Positions 45,038 to 52,963 of a DNA stretch of 64,000 bases are shown one piece after another. A model generated the notes under the pieces. It was not told where the DNA came from. It saw nothing but the letters and a program-made list of their open reading frames with translations, and did not search any database. Position 1 is the first letter of the stretch; every line of letters starts with the position of its first letter. Source of the DNA: Amorphoplanes friuliensis DSM 7358 (lineage in GTDB: Bacteria > Actinomycetota > Actinomycetes > Mycobacteriales > Micromonosporaceae); NCBI RefSeq assembly GCF_000494755.1, contig NC_022657.1:383501-447500 (forward strand), written 5' to 3'. A program made the translations under genes and the position numbers.

Positions 45038-46255
45038 TTACTTCGCGTTTCCCGAAAAGTCGGAGGTGATCGGGCGCAGCGCACCGGCGAGCGCCGCAGC
45101 CACCGCGAGCAGGACCGCGACTGCCGTGAGCGCCTTCAGCACCGTGATGTGATCACCCGCGAAGCCGATCAGGGGTGGCCCGCCGAGGAACGCGCAGTAC
45201 CCGATCGAGGCGACCACGCTGACCCGCGCAGCGGCCTTGGCCGGATCGTCGGCGGCGGCGCTCATGCCGACGGGGAAGCCGAGCGAGGCGCCGAGACCCC
45301 ACAGCAGCGCACCGGCGAAGGCCGTCGCCGTGTTCGGCCCGAAGACGAAGAGCATCAGTCCGACCAGGCTGATCACGGCGAGCGCGCGGACCACGACGAC
45401 GCGTCCGAACCGGTCGAGGAGAGCCGGGCCGAACCAGCGGCCGAGGGTCATCGCGGTCAGGAAGGTGGCAAAGGCGAGGGTGCCGATCGTGGCCTGGGCG
45501 CCGTAACCGTCGATCACGGCGACGCTGATCCAGTCGATGCCCGTGCCCTCGGCGAAGGCGAACGCCAGCACGAAGAGGCCGATGAGCAGTGTCCGCGGTT
45601 CCCGCCAGGTCGCGAGCGTACGGCTCAGACCACCGTCGCTGTTGTCGCTGCCGGTCTCGGGGTGCACGTCGTCCGGGCCGAAGGTGCGGACCGACAGCAT
45701 GACGATCACCCCGACCAGGACCGCCGAGGCGACCAGGTGGACGCTGACGGGCACGTGCAGGGCCACGGCAGCCGCGCCGGCCAGTGCGCCCGCCACGGTG
45801 CCGACGCTGTAACCGGCGTGGAACCGGGGCATGATCGCCTTGCCGAGGTGGCGTTCGACCACGGCACCCTGCACGTTCATGGCGACGTCCCAGGCGCCGT
45901 TGGCAAAGCCGAAGAAGAACAGCCCCACCACCACGGGCGTTACACCGTACGGGTAGCCGAGCCCGACCGCGCTCAGAGCGACAAGCAGGAGAGCCGCCAT
46001 CGCCATGACCGTGCGCTTCGATCCGAAGCGGGAGACGATCTGACCGGCGAGGACCAGCGACACGATCGACCCGCCGGCGATCGCGAGGAGCACCAGCCCG
46101 AGCCGGGACGGTGTCAGCTGCAGCCCGTCGCGGACCTGCGGGATGCGGGTCGCCCAGGACGCCATGGTGACGCCGTTGGCGATGAACGCGATGTAGACGG
46201 CCCGCCTCGCGCCGCGGACTTCGACGGCGGGTTCGGTGACGATGGTGGTGCTCAT
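45038..46255 (-). CDS. MFS transporter
   Basis: 405 aa from ATG 46255 (GGGAG 7 nt upstream). Twelve TM segments with the loop motif TRIPQVRDGLQL after TM1 and RFGSKRTVMAMAALLLV as motif A; a second pseudo-repeat contains LLDRFGRVVVVRALAVISLV. Predicted proton-driven exporter. The 4-nt overlap (ATGA) with the upstream tetR gene makes it the probable regulated target. Substrate unknown, possibly a drug or sugar. Confidence 0.9.
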   Translation of the reverse strand: MSTTIVTEPAVEVRGARRAVYIAFIANGVTMASWATRIPQVRDGLQLTPSRLGLVLLAIAGGSIVSLVLAGQIVSRFGSKRTVMAMAALLLVALSAVGLGYPYGVTPVVVGLFFFGFANGAWDVAMNVQGAVVERHLGKAIMPRFHAGYSVGTVAGALAGAAAVALHVPVSVHLVASAVLVGVIVMLSVRTFGPDDVHPETGSDNSDGGLSRTLATWREPRTLLIGLFVLAFAFAEGTGIDWISVAVIDGYGAQATIGTLAFATFLTAMTLGRWFGPALLDRFGRVVVVRALAVISLVGLMLFVFGPNTATAFAGALLWGLGASLGFPVGMSAAADDPAKAAARVSVVASIGYCAFLGGPPLIGFAGDHITVLKALTAVAVLLAVAAALAGALRPITSDFSGNAK

Positions 46256-46818
46256 GCTGCTGCTCCCAGCTGGCGCGCGACGATCTGGCGGGTCTCGGCG
46301 CGTGTCGCGCCGCGGGTGGTGGACAGGGTCTTGTGCATGACGAGGCCTTCGACGAGCGCGTCGACGCCCCGTGCGGTGGTCGCGTCCATGAAGCGTTCGA
46401 GCACGGTCCGGCTCGTCCGCATCCACGACTCGGTGACGCTCCGCAGCGCCGGATCGCGCAAGGCGGCGAGGTATAGCTCGTAGGCCACGGCCCAGTCGTG
46501 CGGGTCGGCCCCGGCGCCTCCGTGGATCAGGTCGGTGATCGCGTCGATCAGCTGCTCGCGCGTCTCCACCTGCGAAAATGCCGCTTCGTAGGACCGCGAC
46601 ATGCGTTCCGCATGCCGGCGGAAAGCCTGCGCGAGGAGATCGTCCAGGCCGTCGAAGTGATAGGTCAGCGACCCCAGAGGTACGTCCGCAGCAGCCGCGA
46701 TCCTGCGGTGAGTCGTGCCGGCAACGCCGTGCTCGGCGATGACGTCCACCGCCGCGTCCACGATCCGCGTCTTGCGTTCGGGGTCGTAGCGGCGCGGCGA
46801 CCGGGCCGGCGCGGTCAC
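46252..46818 (-). CDS. TetR-family transcriptional regulator
   Basis: 188 aa from GTG 46818. HTH region: RKTRIVDAAVDVIAEHGVAG, TTHRRIAAAADVPLGSLTYH, FDGLDDLLAQAF, the TetR signature. C-terminal ligand pocket. Middle gene of a coupled triad: acetyltransferase, tetR, MFS, joined by 4-nt overlaps (GTGA at 46815 and ATGA at 46252). It is the best candidate to bind the dyad at 47384-47416. Confidence 0.93.
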   Translation of the reverse strand: MTAPARSPRRYDPERKTRIVDAAVDVIAEHGVAGTTHRRIAAAADVPLGSLTYHFDGLDDLLAQAFRRHAERMSRSYEAAFSQVETREQLIDAITDLIHGGAGADPHDWAVAYELYLAALRDPALRSVTESWMRTSRTVLERFMDATTARGVDALVEGLVMHKTLSTTRGATRAETRQIVARQLGAAA

Positions 46819-47381
46819 GGCTCGACCGTCCGGATCACGCGGGCGGGGTTGCCGACCGCGACGACGTTCGCCGGCAGGTCCCGGGTGACGACCGCACCGG
46901 CGCCGACGACGGTGTTGTCACCGATGGTGACGCCCGGCAGAACGATCACGCCGCCGCCGAGCCACACGTTGTCACCGATGGTGATGGGCAGTGCGGCCTC
47001 CCACTTGTCCCTGCGGGGACCGGCCGCAACCGGATGGGTCGGTGTCAGCAGCTGCACGTTCGGCCCGATCTGCACGTCGTCGCCGATCGTCACGGTGGCC
47101 ACGTCGAGGCACATCAGCCCGAAGTTCGCGAAGGTTCGCGCGCCGATGAACGTCTGCGAGCCGTAGTCGCAGTGGAACGGCGGCCGGATCTCGCTGCCCT
47201 CCCCGAACCCACCGAGCAGCTCGGTGAGCACCGCTCGCCGAGCGGCGTCGTCGGTCGGGTCCAGGGTGTTGAGGCGGTGGCTGAGGGCCTGCGCCCGGGC
47301 GGCGTCACGGGCGAGCTCCGGGTCGTCGGCGATGTACAAATCACCGGCGAGCATCCGCTCGCGCATACTCCGTTCGGGCAT
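46815..47381 (-). CDS. Maltose/galactoside-type O-acetyltransferase (left-handed beta helix)
   Basis: 188 aa if ATG 47381 is used (MPERSMRERMLAGDLYIADD). Maa/LacA family: N-terminal ERMLAGDLYIADDPELA, then hexapeptide repeats (TIGDDVQIGPNVQLLTPTHP, with the catalytic His in THP, and VWLGGGVIVLPGVTIGDNTV). Acetylates a sugar or related small molecule with acetyl-CoA. First gene of the acetyltransferase-tetR-MFS operon. The start is unclear: ATG 47366 has GGAG only 1 nt away, so leaderless or short-leader initiation is likely. Confidence 0.87.
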   Translation of the reverse strand: MPERSMRERMLAGDLYIADDPELARDAARAQALSHRLNTLDPTDDAARRAVLTELLGGFGEGSEIRPPFHCDYGSQTFIGARTFANFGLMCLDVATVTIGDDVQIGPNVQLLTPTHPVAAGPRRDKWEAALPITIGDNVWLGGGVIVLPGVTIGDNTVVGAGAVVTRDLPANVVAVGNPARVIRTVEP

Positions 47382-47383
47382 GC

Positions 47384-47416
47384 GTACAACCGTACACATG
47401 ATGTGTACTGCTGTAC
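47384..47416. promoter_or_regulatory. Four-half-site dyad operator in the divergent promoter region
   Basis: GTAC boxes at 47384, 47392, 47405 and 47413 are placed with exact symmetry about 47400; the inner pair forms GTACACAT-G-ATGTGTAC. It lies between the acetyltransferase/tetR/MFS operon and the flavoprotein gene and overlaps the -35 region of the latter. Confidence 0.7.
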
Positions 47417-47429
47417 ACAGCGATCTGGA

Positions 47430-47444
47430 TAGACTCCGGTCGTG
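47430..47444 (+). promoter_or_regulatory. Leaderless promoter -10 of the flavoprotein gene
   Basis: TAGACT (47430-47435), 6 nt, then GTG 47442, with no Shine-Dalgarno. The operator's right half covers the expected -35. Confidence 0.5.
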
Positions 47445-48578
47445 GTAGCGGAGTGGGACGTCGCCGTGGTCGGCGGCGGTCCGGCAGGTCTGGCGGCGGC
47501 CCTTGCGGCGGCCTCGGCCGGAGCCCGGACGATCGTGCTGGAGCGCGCGGAACATCCGCGCTACAAGACGTGTGGCGGCGGCCTCATCGGCGCGTCACTC
47601 GCCGTCGCCGACCCTCGGATCACCGTGCCCGCCCGCGACACCGTCTCGGCCATCACCTTCACCGACCGGGGCCGCCGCGCCTTCACCCGGCGCTCGGCGC
47701 AGCACCCGGTGCTGACGATGGTCCGGCGCGACGACTTCGACTTCGCCTGGTACAAGGCGGCGGTGACCGCCGGTGCGCAGGTACGCCAGAACGCCCAGGT
47801 CCGTACGGTCGACCAGGACGCCGACACGGCCACGGTGACCCTCGTCAGCGGCGAGACGATCACCGCGCGAGTGATCATCGGCGCCGACGGTTCCGCCGCG
47901 ATCACCTCGCGGCACGTCGGCGTCACCTTCGAGCAGCAGGACCTCGGTCTCGAGGTCGAGCTGGCCGCGACCGACGCCGACCGGGCCGCCTACCGCGGCC
48001 GCGTGCTCCTCGACTGGGGACCGGTGCCGGGCTCCTACGGCTGGGTCTTCCCCAAGGACGACGAGCTCACCGTCGGCGTGATCATGGCGAAGGGCAAAGG
48101 CGCCGCGACGAAGCAATACCTGGCGGACTTCCGCGCCCAGCTCGGTCTGACCGACCGCCGGGTGGTACGCGACTCGGGCCACCTCACCCGCTGCCGCCGA
48201 CCGGACGCGCCCTTGCGCAAGGGCCGCATCCTGGTCGTCGGTGACGCGGCGGGGCTGTTGGAACCGTGGACCCGGGAAGGCATCAGCTACGCGCTGCGGT
48301 CAGGGACGTGGGCCGGTGAGGTCGCCGCCCGCGCGGAGATCCCCGCCGACCTCGCCGAGTACGACCGGCTGATCACCCACGAGCTGATGCCCGAGATGAC
48401 GGCCGGACGCCGCCTGCTGCAGGTCTTCTCCCGGCGCCGGGCGCTGGTGCACGCCGCGATGGCAACGCCGATCGGCTGGCGTGCGTTCGAGGCGTTCTGC
48501 CGCGGTGACCTGTCGATGGCCAACGTCGTGCGGCGGCCGGCCATCCACGCCCTGATCACGCTGCTCGGCGGCCGCTGA
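47442..48578 (+). CDS. Geranylgeranyl-reductase-family FAD oxidoreductase
   Basis: 378 aa from GTG 47442. FAD-binding Rossmann motif DVAVVGGGPAGLAAALAAAS, RYKTCGGG (the PxxKxCGGG signature of this family), and the second FAD motif ILVVGDAAGLLEPWTREGIS. Relatives reduce isoprenoid chains (geranylgeranyl or menaquinone side chains). Cytosolic or membrane-peripheral. Divergent from the tetR operon across the dyad operator, so it is probably co-regulated. Confidence 0.9.
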   Translation: MVAEWDVAVVGGGPAGLAAALAAASAGARTIVLERAEHPRYKTCGGGLIGASLAVADPRITVPARDTVSAITFTDRGRRAFTRRSAQHPVLTMVRRDDFDFAWYKAAVTAGAQVRQNAQVRTVDQDADTATVTLVSGETITARVIIGADGSAAITSRHVGVTFEQQDLGLEVELAATDADRAAYRGRVLLDWGPVPGSYGWVFPKDDELTVGVIMAKGKGAATKQYLADFRAQLGLTDRRVVRDSGHLTRCRRPDAPLRKGRILVVGDAAGLLEPWTREGISYALRSGTWAGEVAARAEIPADLAEYDRLITHELMPEMTAGRRLLQVFSRRRALVHAAMATPIGWRAFEAFCRGDLSMANVVRRPAIHALITLLGGR

Positions 48579-48584
48579 GCCGAC

Positions 48585-49139
48585 TCACGGCGCCCGGAGC
48601 GGCCACGGTGCCCACTGAACGGGCGCAGCGAAGCCCTCGCGGCGCGCTGCCCGCGCTTCCGCCGCCTCGATCGGCGCCTGCCGGCTGGTCCGCAGACCGG
48701 ATCCGATGAGGCGCGTCTCGAGCCACGAACTGGTCAGGCCGCGGCGTACGCGCTCCCAGAGGCCACCCTCGACATGGGCGGCGACCCGCGCGCGCAGATC
48801 AGTGACCAACAAGGCCGGATCCTCGCCGCAGTCGTCACAACCACAGTCCGGCAGCGGTTCGAGAAACCACCGCCCCAGCCGCAGCACCACGCCGGGGAAG
48901 TCCGTGAAGGCGATCGACAGCGGCCCGGCCGCAGGACTGCGCGGAACCAGCCGGACAGTACGCACGACCTCGGCACCGGGCTCCGGACCGACGGGTTCCT
49001 TGGCCTCCCGCCGGTCGACGACGTAACGCTCGGTCAACTCGTCCAGCAGAGTTTCGGCGGCCTCGTGCAATACGTGAAATCGTCCCGGATCGGTGACCCG
49101 GGTGGTGAAACTGTTCGGCCGCGGCTCCGTGTCGCCCAC
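48585..49139 (-). CDS. DUF6226 family protein
   Basis: 184 aa. Conserved actinobacterial unknown. DCGCDDCGED is a compact four-acid/three-Cys cluster (about 98-107) that may bind metal. Rich in charged residues, no TM or signal peptide. Convergent with the flavoprotein gene, 6 bp apart. Start GTG 49139: CATACT, then 6 nt, then GTG, without a ribosome site, so leaderless initiation is likely. Confidence 0.7.
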   Translation of the reverse strand: MGDTEPRPNSFTTRVTDPGRFHVLHEAAETLLDELTERYVVDRREAKEPVGPEPGAEVVRTVRLVPRSPAAGPLSIAFTDFPGVVLRLGRWFLEPLPDCGCDDCGEDPALLVTDLRARVAAHVEGGLWERVRRGLTSSWLETRLIGSGLRTSRQAPIEAAEARAARREGFAAPVQWAPWPLRAP

Positions 49140-49206
49140 CAGCGAAGTATGCCGCGCTCGGCCCGCGGCAACTGCCGGTATCAGTGAAGATCAGCGTTCG
49201 GCCCGT

Positions 49207-49407
49207 TTACTCGAACCGGAACTCCCCGGCCTTGACGCCGGCCTCGAATGCGAGCCACTCGTCCTGGGTGAAGGTCAGGGGCGTCATGCCCGGGTCCTTG
49301 CTGTCGCGGATCAGGTACTCGTCCCCGACCTTGGCGACCTCGACGCAAGCACCACTTCCGCAGAGGCTACTTTTACGCCAACCTGCGTCGTCCGTCTGTT
49401 TTGTCAT
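49207..49407 (-). CDS. DUF397 protein (copy 1)
   Basis: 66 aa from ATG 49407 (AGGAG upstream). Typical DUF397: WRKSSLCGSGACVEVAKVGD, YLIRDSKDPGMTPLTFTQDE and WLAFEAGVKAGEF. Family members pair with XRE/DUF5753 regulators in actinomycete development (BldB/WhiJ-like systems). A dyad upstream (49472-49505) may be its operator. Confidence 0.92.
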   Translation of the reverse strand: MTKQTDDAGWRKSSLCGSGACVEVAKVGDEYLIRDSKDPGMTPLTFTQDEWLAFEAGVKAGEFRFE

Positions 49408-49471
49408 GCTCACTCCTCCGTGACGGTTCCCGAACCAACGGTAAGGGATGGGCGCTTCCTGTCACAGGAGT

Positions 49472-49505
49472 AAAAGTGAGTGAAACTCCGATGAGGCTCA
49501 CTTTT
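49472..49505. promoter_or_regulatory. Inverted repeat upstream of DUF397 copy 1
   Basis: 9-bp arms AAAAGTGAG (49472-49480) and CTCACTTTT (49497-49505), 16 nt apart, 65-98 bp upstream of the start at 49407 and unusually A/T-rich for this genome. Candidate regulator site. Confidence 0.45.
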
Positions 49506-49650
49506 GGCGGCATTGGAACCGATGTACGTACTTTTGCCCGGCCGTGCATAGACCCCGGCCGGGTTACTGACGGTGAACCACACGATCAACTCAAACTGCG
49601 GCGGGACAAACAGGCAAAAACCTAGTCATCCCGCGCGCCGCCTAAAAGTC

Positions 49651-49854
49651 TTAAACTCCGCCGAACTCGCCAGCCTTGACGCCCCGGACGAATGCGGTCC
49701 ACTCGTCGGTGGTGAAAACGAAAGGGGGTACGTCCGGGTTCTTGGAGTCCCGGACCATGATCTGGCCGGGGGCCTCCGCGATCTCGACGCAGGCGTTGGT
49801 GCCGCAGTAGCTGCTACGGCGCCAAGGAGACGGAGTCTGGTCGTTGAGGTTCAT
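49651..49854 (-). CDS. DUF397 protein (copy 2)
   Basis: 67 aa from ATG 49854. WRRSSYCGTNACVEIAEAPG, IMVRDSKNPDVPPFVFTTDE and WTAFVRGVKAGEF. Lies 78 bp downstream of the XRE/DUF5753 gene on the same strand, the usual pairing order. Between copies 1 and 2 there are 243 bp with no other gene. Confidence 0.92.
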   Translation of the reverse strand: MNLNDQTPSPWRRSSYCGTNACVEIAEAPGQIMVRDSKNPDVPPFVFTTDEWTAFVRGVKAGEFGGV

Positions 49855-49885
49855 CGGTTCTATTGGGCCTTCCAAGTAGGCGGAC

Positions 49886-49898
49886 TACATCGGATGTA
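49886..49898. promoter_or_regulatory. Palindrome between the XRE gene and DUF397 copy 2
   Basis: TACATC-G-GATGTA, a perfect 13-nt palindrome, 32 bp upstream of DUF397 copy 2. Candidate binding site for the XRE regulator. Confidence 0.4.
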
Positions 49899-49932
49899 CA
49901 ACCTTTCCTCCGGGAATTGGTTACTAGATTCT

Positions 49933-50826
49933 TTACCGCGTGAGATCACGAATTCGCTGCTTCACGAACTGTAAGGTTTCAACTTCGGTGAGTGCCGCAT
50001 CCCAGAGTTTTTGGTACCGCAGATGGTGACGCTCTGTAGTCGCTCTGTCTTCGACGATCTCATCGGAGGTGCCTGTCTCGCGGTACATCACTGCGTTGGA
50101 CAGGTCGTTGTCGGTGCCGATGAAGAGGATGTCGAAGCCGGCGTTGTACGAGAGCGCGGCATCAGCGGAAAAAGGAAACATCCTGATTGAAACAAGTTTT
50201 TGCTGCTCCAGGCGGAGGATCTCCTGAAGTTGGTCAGCAAAAATTCTCGGCCCGCCGACGGCCCTCATGAAGACGGACTCGTCGAGAAGGGCCGTGAACC
50301 GCAGCGACCCGACCCGCTCGACGACGGCATCATGGCGGCGGCGCCGGGCATCGAGGCCGACCTTGCGCTGTTCCTCGCTCATCTCGTCGCGCCACATGTT
50401 CATGAGCGCTTCGGAGTAGGACGGGATCTGCAGCGGGCCAGGAATGTGGAAGACCGAGTAGCTGTGTATCGACGCGGCCTCGGCCTCGTATTCGATCAAG
50501 CGACGCGTGCCGTCGGTCAGGTGCTCGCGGAACTCCGGGCTCTGGTACCAGACCTGCCGCTGGGTCTGCCGGGTGCGCGCGATCTTCGCGCTCGCGAGCA
50601 TCTCGGCGATGAGCGCGCGGTCCTTGACGCCGAGATAAGCGAGCAGCGGTCGCAGATCGTTCGGCGCGATGGCAACGTCGCCGTTCTCGATCCGGATGAC
50701 CTTGCTGAGGCTCCACTCCATCTCTTCGGCGACCTCGAGCTGAGTGAGTCCGGCTCGTTCTCGGGCCTCGCGCAGCACGATGCGCACGCGTCGGCGCGCA
50801 ACGGTCGGCGAGTCGCCCTCAGCCAT
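49933..50826 (-). CDS. XRE-family regulator with DUF5753 domain (WhiJ-like)
   Basis: 297 aa from ATG 50826 (AAGGA just upstream). N-terminal HTH (VLREARERAGLTQLEVAEEM, EWSLSKVIRIENGDVAIAPN) followed by DUF5753 (EFREHLTDGTRRLIEYEAEA, IHSYSVFHIPGPLQIPSYSE, ALLDESVFMRAVGG). Such proteins act with DUF397 partners to control development in Streptomyces. Upstream of DUF397 copy 2 on the same strand. Confidence 0.92.
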   Translation of the reverse strand: MAEGDSPTVARRRVRIVLREARERAGLTQLEVAEEMEWSLSKVIRIENGDVAIAPNDLRPLLAYLGVKDRALIAEMLASAKIARTRQTQRQVWYQSPEFREHLTDGTRRLIEYEAEAASIHSYSVFHIPGPLQIPSYSEALMNMWRDEMSEEQRKVGLDARRRRHDAVVERVGSLRFTALLDESVFMRAVGGPRIFADQLQEILRLEQQKLVSIRMFPFSADAALSYNAGFDILFIGTDNDLSNAVMYRETGTSDEIVEDRATTERHHLRYQKLWDAALTEVETLQFVKQRIRDLTR

Positions 50827-51018
50827 GATTCCTTCGTCCGGGAAGCCGGTGGAGCCGGAAGTTGCGAACAATTGAGCGTGGAACGGCCACCTCGCTGGCT
50901 GCCACGAGGCACCCAGCGAGGTCGCGCGTCAGCCTACTCACTGTCCTATCAGAACGTTTGACGGCGCGTGGAAGTTCACCGAAAAGAAACCTGTGATCCG
51001 TCCGAGACTTTCGGTGAT

Positions 51019-51459
51019 CTAGGCGGCTGCGAGGCCGTACGCCCGAGGGGTCGGCCGTGTGTCCTCGATGCTCCGCCGCAGTGCCCGGGCGATCTGGTTG
51101 AACACCCGCGCGTCGGCGGACGAGTAGAGAGTGGTCTCGAGGCCGCGGTAGGACGCCTGCAGGTGCCAGATGCGGGCGGCCCGCTGGTGCTGGGTGGCCA
51201 CGGTGAGCGCGGTGATGACGAGGGCCAGGGCGGCGAGGGAGTAGCCGGCGGCGGGGCCGAACGAGGCCCACACGGCTGCGGTGGCGGTGATCAGGCTCGC
51301 GGCGACGACGATCGTCGCGATCGGCCGGAACGTGGCCCGTCCCTCGACGAGTCCGACGTTGTGCAACTCGCCGACGGCGAAGATCTGAGTCGAGGAAGTG
51401 CGCCAGACGAAGTGCTCGTCGGTGACGAGTGCGTCGGGCCCGCGGTAGTAGGTGCGCAT
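51019..51459 (-). CDS. DUF6232 membrane protein (paralogue A)
   Basis: 146 aa from ATG 51459 with AAGGAG 7 nt upstream. N-terminal MRTYYRGPDALVTDEHFVWR, two TM segments (IATIVVAASLITATAAVWASF and AAGYSLAALALVITALTVA), then a cytoplasmic domain (WHLQASYRGLETTLYSSADA, RVFNQIARALRRSIED). Function unknown. Paralogue of 51716-52159; both end in a similar RVFNQ..RALRR.IED block. Preceded by the conserved leader. Confidence 0.82.
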   Translation of the reverse strand: MRTYYRGPDALVTDEHFVWRTSSTQIFAVGELHNVGLVEGRATFRPIATIVVAASLITATAAVWASFGPAAGYSLAALALVITALTVATQHQRAARIWHLQASYRGLETTLYSSADARVFNQIARALRRSIEDTRPTPRAYGLAAA

Positions 51460-51665
51460 CTGCGAACTCCTTCCGTGCTCCTCTGCGAGGAGGGAAGAAC
51501 GTCGCCGGTGCGACTGGAGAGAATTCCCGCCTCGCGCCTCGGGCCGGACTTCGAGAGCCAATAACGGCACCCGGTTGCCGCCGGGTGCCGTTGTGGTTTC
51601 TCCCCTCGAACTCCGCCCTTCGGTGCCTGTTCAAAGTAGAGCATGGCCACCAGTCTGATCGCTAC
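51460..51665 (-). promoter_or_regulatory. Conserved structured leader of DUF6232 paralogue A
   Basis: Two elements read on the minus strand. First, a hairpin of AACGGCACCCGG arms (51563-51592, 6-nt loop), identical over 30 nt to the copy before paralogue B. Second, 29 nt further on, a stem GCGAGG-x-GGGAA / TTCCC-x-CCTCGC (51485-51535) just before the ribosome site. Upstream a conserved GCTCTACT block precedes the first hairpin. Confidence 0.55.
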
Positions 51666-51715
51666 CGTTCAACATGCCACCTTGCAGATTGCGAACAAGC
51701 ATGTTGTGACCTTGG

Positions 51716-52159
51716 TCAGGCTGCGGCCCTGTTTTCCCAGGCAGTGGGTGGTCCGGCGTCCTCGATGGCCCGCCGCAGTGCGCGGCTCACCTGGTTGAAA
51801 ACGCGTTCGTCGGACGACGTGAAGAGTGCTACGTCGGCTCCGCGATAGGTCGCTCGCAACTCCCAGCGCTGCGGGCGCAGCCGCCAGAAGACCGCGCCGG
51901 CGATGAACGCCGGCATGCCCATTGCCACCAGGCCCAGGGCGAGAAGTGGGGACGCTTTCCACAGTGGCCAGGCCGCCACGGCGATCAGCAGAAGCCCGGC
52001 GCTGACGTGGAGGGCGCCCGGACGGAAGTTCTCCACGTCCGTGCGGGTGATGCAGACGTTCCTCAGGTCGTGAATCGCGAACGTCCTCGTCGGTGCACTG
52101 CTGCCGGCGAAGATGTCGCTGGTCACCACGGCATCGGGCCCACGGTAGTAGGTGCGCAT
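51716..52159 (-). CDS. DUF6232 membrane protein (paralogue B)
   Basis: 147 aa from ATG 52159. MRTYYRGPDAVVTSDIFAGS, TM pair (ALHVSAGLLLIAVAAWPLW and LLALGLVAMGMPAFIAGAVF), then WELRATYRGADVALFTSSDE, RVFNQVSRALRRAIEDAGPP. Same architecture and leader as paralogue A, so a tandem duplication. Function unknown. Confidence 0.82.
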   Translation of the reverse strand: MRTYYRGPDAVVTSDIFAGSSAPTRTFAIHDLRNVCITRTDVENFRPGALHVSAGLLLIAVAAWPLWKASPLLALGLVAMGMPAFIAGAVFWRLRPQRWELRATYRGADVALFTSSDERVFNQVSRALRRAIEDAGPPTAWENRAAA

Positions 52160-52410
52160 GGCGAACTCCCTTCCCGTACTCCTTGCGAGGAGAGGGAAGG
52201 CGAGCCACCATTGGCGCAGAGAGAATTCCCCGCCTCGCTCGTGCTTCTCAGAGCTTGTAATGCGACGAAGTTGCGCTTGTTGGAGGCGAGAACGGCACCC
52301 GGTTGCCGCCGGGTGCCGTTGCTTTGTCCTGCGACTCCGCCCTTGTTCCTGCATCCAGTAGAGCACGGCTACCAGGCGGGCCGCTACACATCAAGTTGCC
52401 ACATCGCACC
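52160..52410 (-). promoter_or_regulatory. Conserved structured leader of DUF6232 paralogue B
   Basis: Hairpin 1 (52291-52320) is identical to that of paralogue A; hairpin 2 is GCGAGG-xxx-GGGAA / TTCCC-xx-CCTCGC (52185-52238). The same GCTCTACT block and a TTGATG box lie upstream, so the transcription start is probably near 52360. Confidence 0.55.
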
Positions 52411-52433
52411 TTGCTTACCGGCCGATGGAAAGA

Positions 52434-52787
52434 TCAATAGGCCAGCAGCACCAGCAGCAGACCGAGCGCACCGGGGATGACCTGGACAAACAAGATTTTG
52501 CGTGTGGCGGTCAGCGCGCCATAAATTCCGGCGACGATGACACAAGACAGGAAAAAAACCTGGAACTTGAGATCATCGGTGACCAGCCCATAGGCGAGTC
52601 CGGTGGCCAGGAAGCCGTTGTAGAGGCCTTGGTTCGCGGCCAGTGCGGCGCTCTCCTCGGCGAACTCGGCGGAGGTACCGAACGTGGCACGCACCCGATC
52701 TGTCCGCCACAGGAACATTTCCAGGACCAGAATGTAAAAGTGGATGAGGGCCACCAGGCCGACGACTATCTGAGCAGCCAATTCCAT
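52434..52787 (-). CDS. DUF1304 membrane protein
   Basis: 117 aa with four TM segments: QIVVGLVALIHFYILVLEMF, LYNGFLATGLAYGLV, VFFLSCVIVAGIYGAL and VQVIPGALGLLLVLL. The FLW motif after TM1 (LEMFLWRTDRVRATFG) and NQGLYNGFLA are DUF1304 hallmarks. Function unknown. Confidence 0.88.
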   Translation of the reverse strand: MELAAQIVVGLVALIHFYILVLEMFLWRTDRVRATFGTSAEFAEESAALAANQGLYNGFLATGLAYGLVTDDLKFQVFFLSCVIVAGIYGALTATRKILFVQVIPGALGLLLVLLAY

Positions 52788-52963
52788 GCAAGCACACCTT
52801 CCGGCCGCCGGCGCGCACCGCGCGGGCCGGATCTTGAGGACACCCTAGGACACGCCCGTCATCGACGGACGTAACCGCTGACACGGTGCGTTTCATTGAC
52901 ACGGCGCCCGGGTAGGGCAACGACGATCGAGCAGAAGAGCAGGTAGGGGAGGGTACGCCCGGC

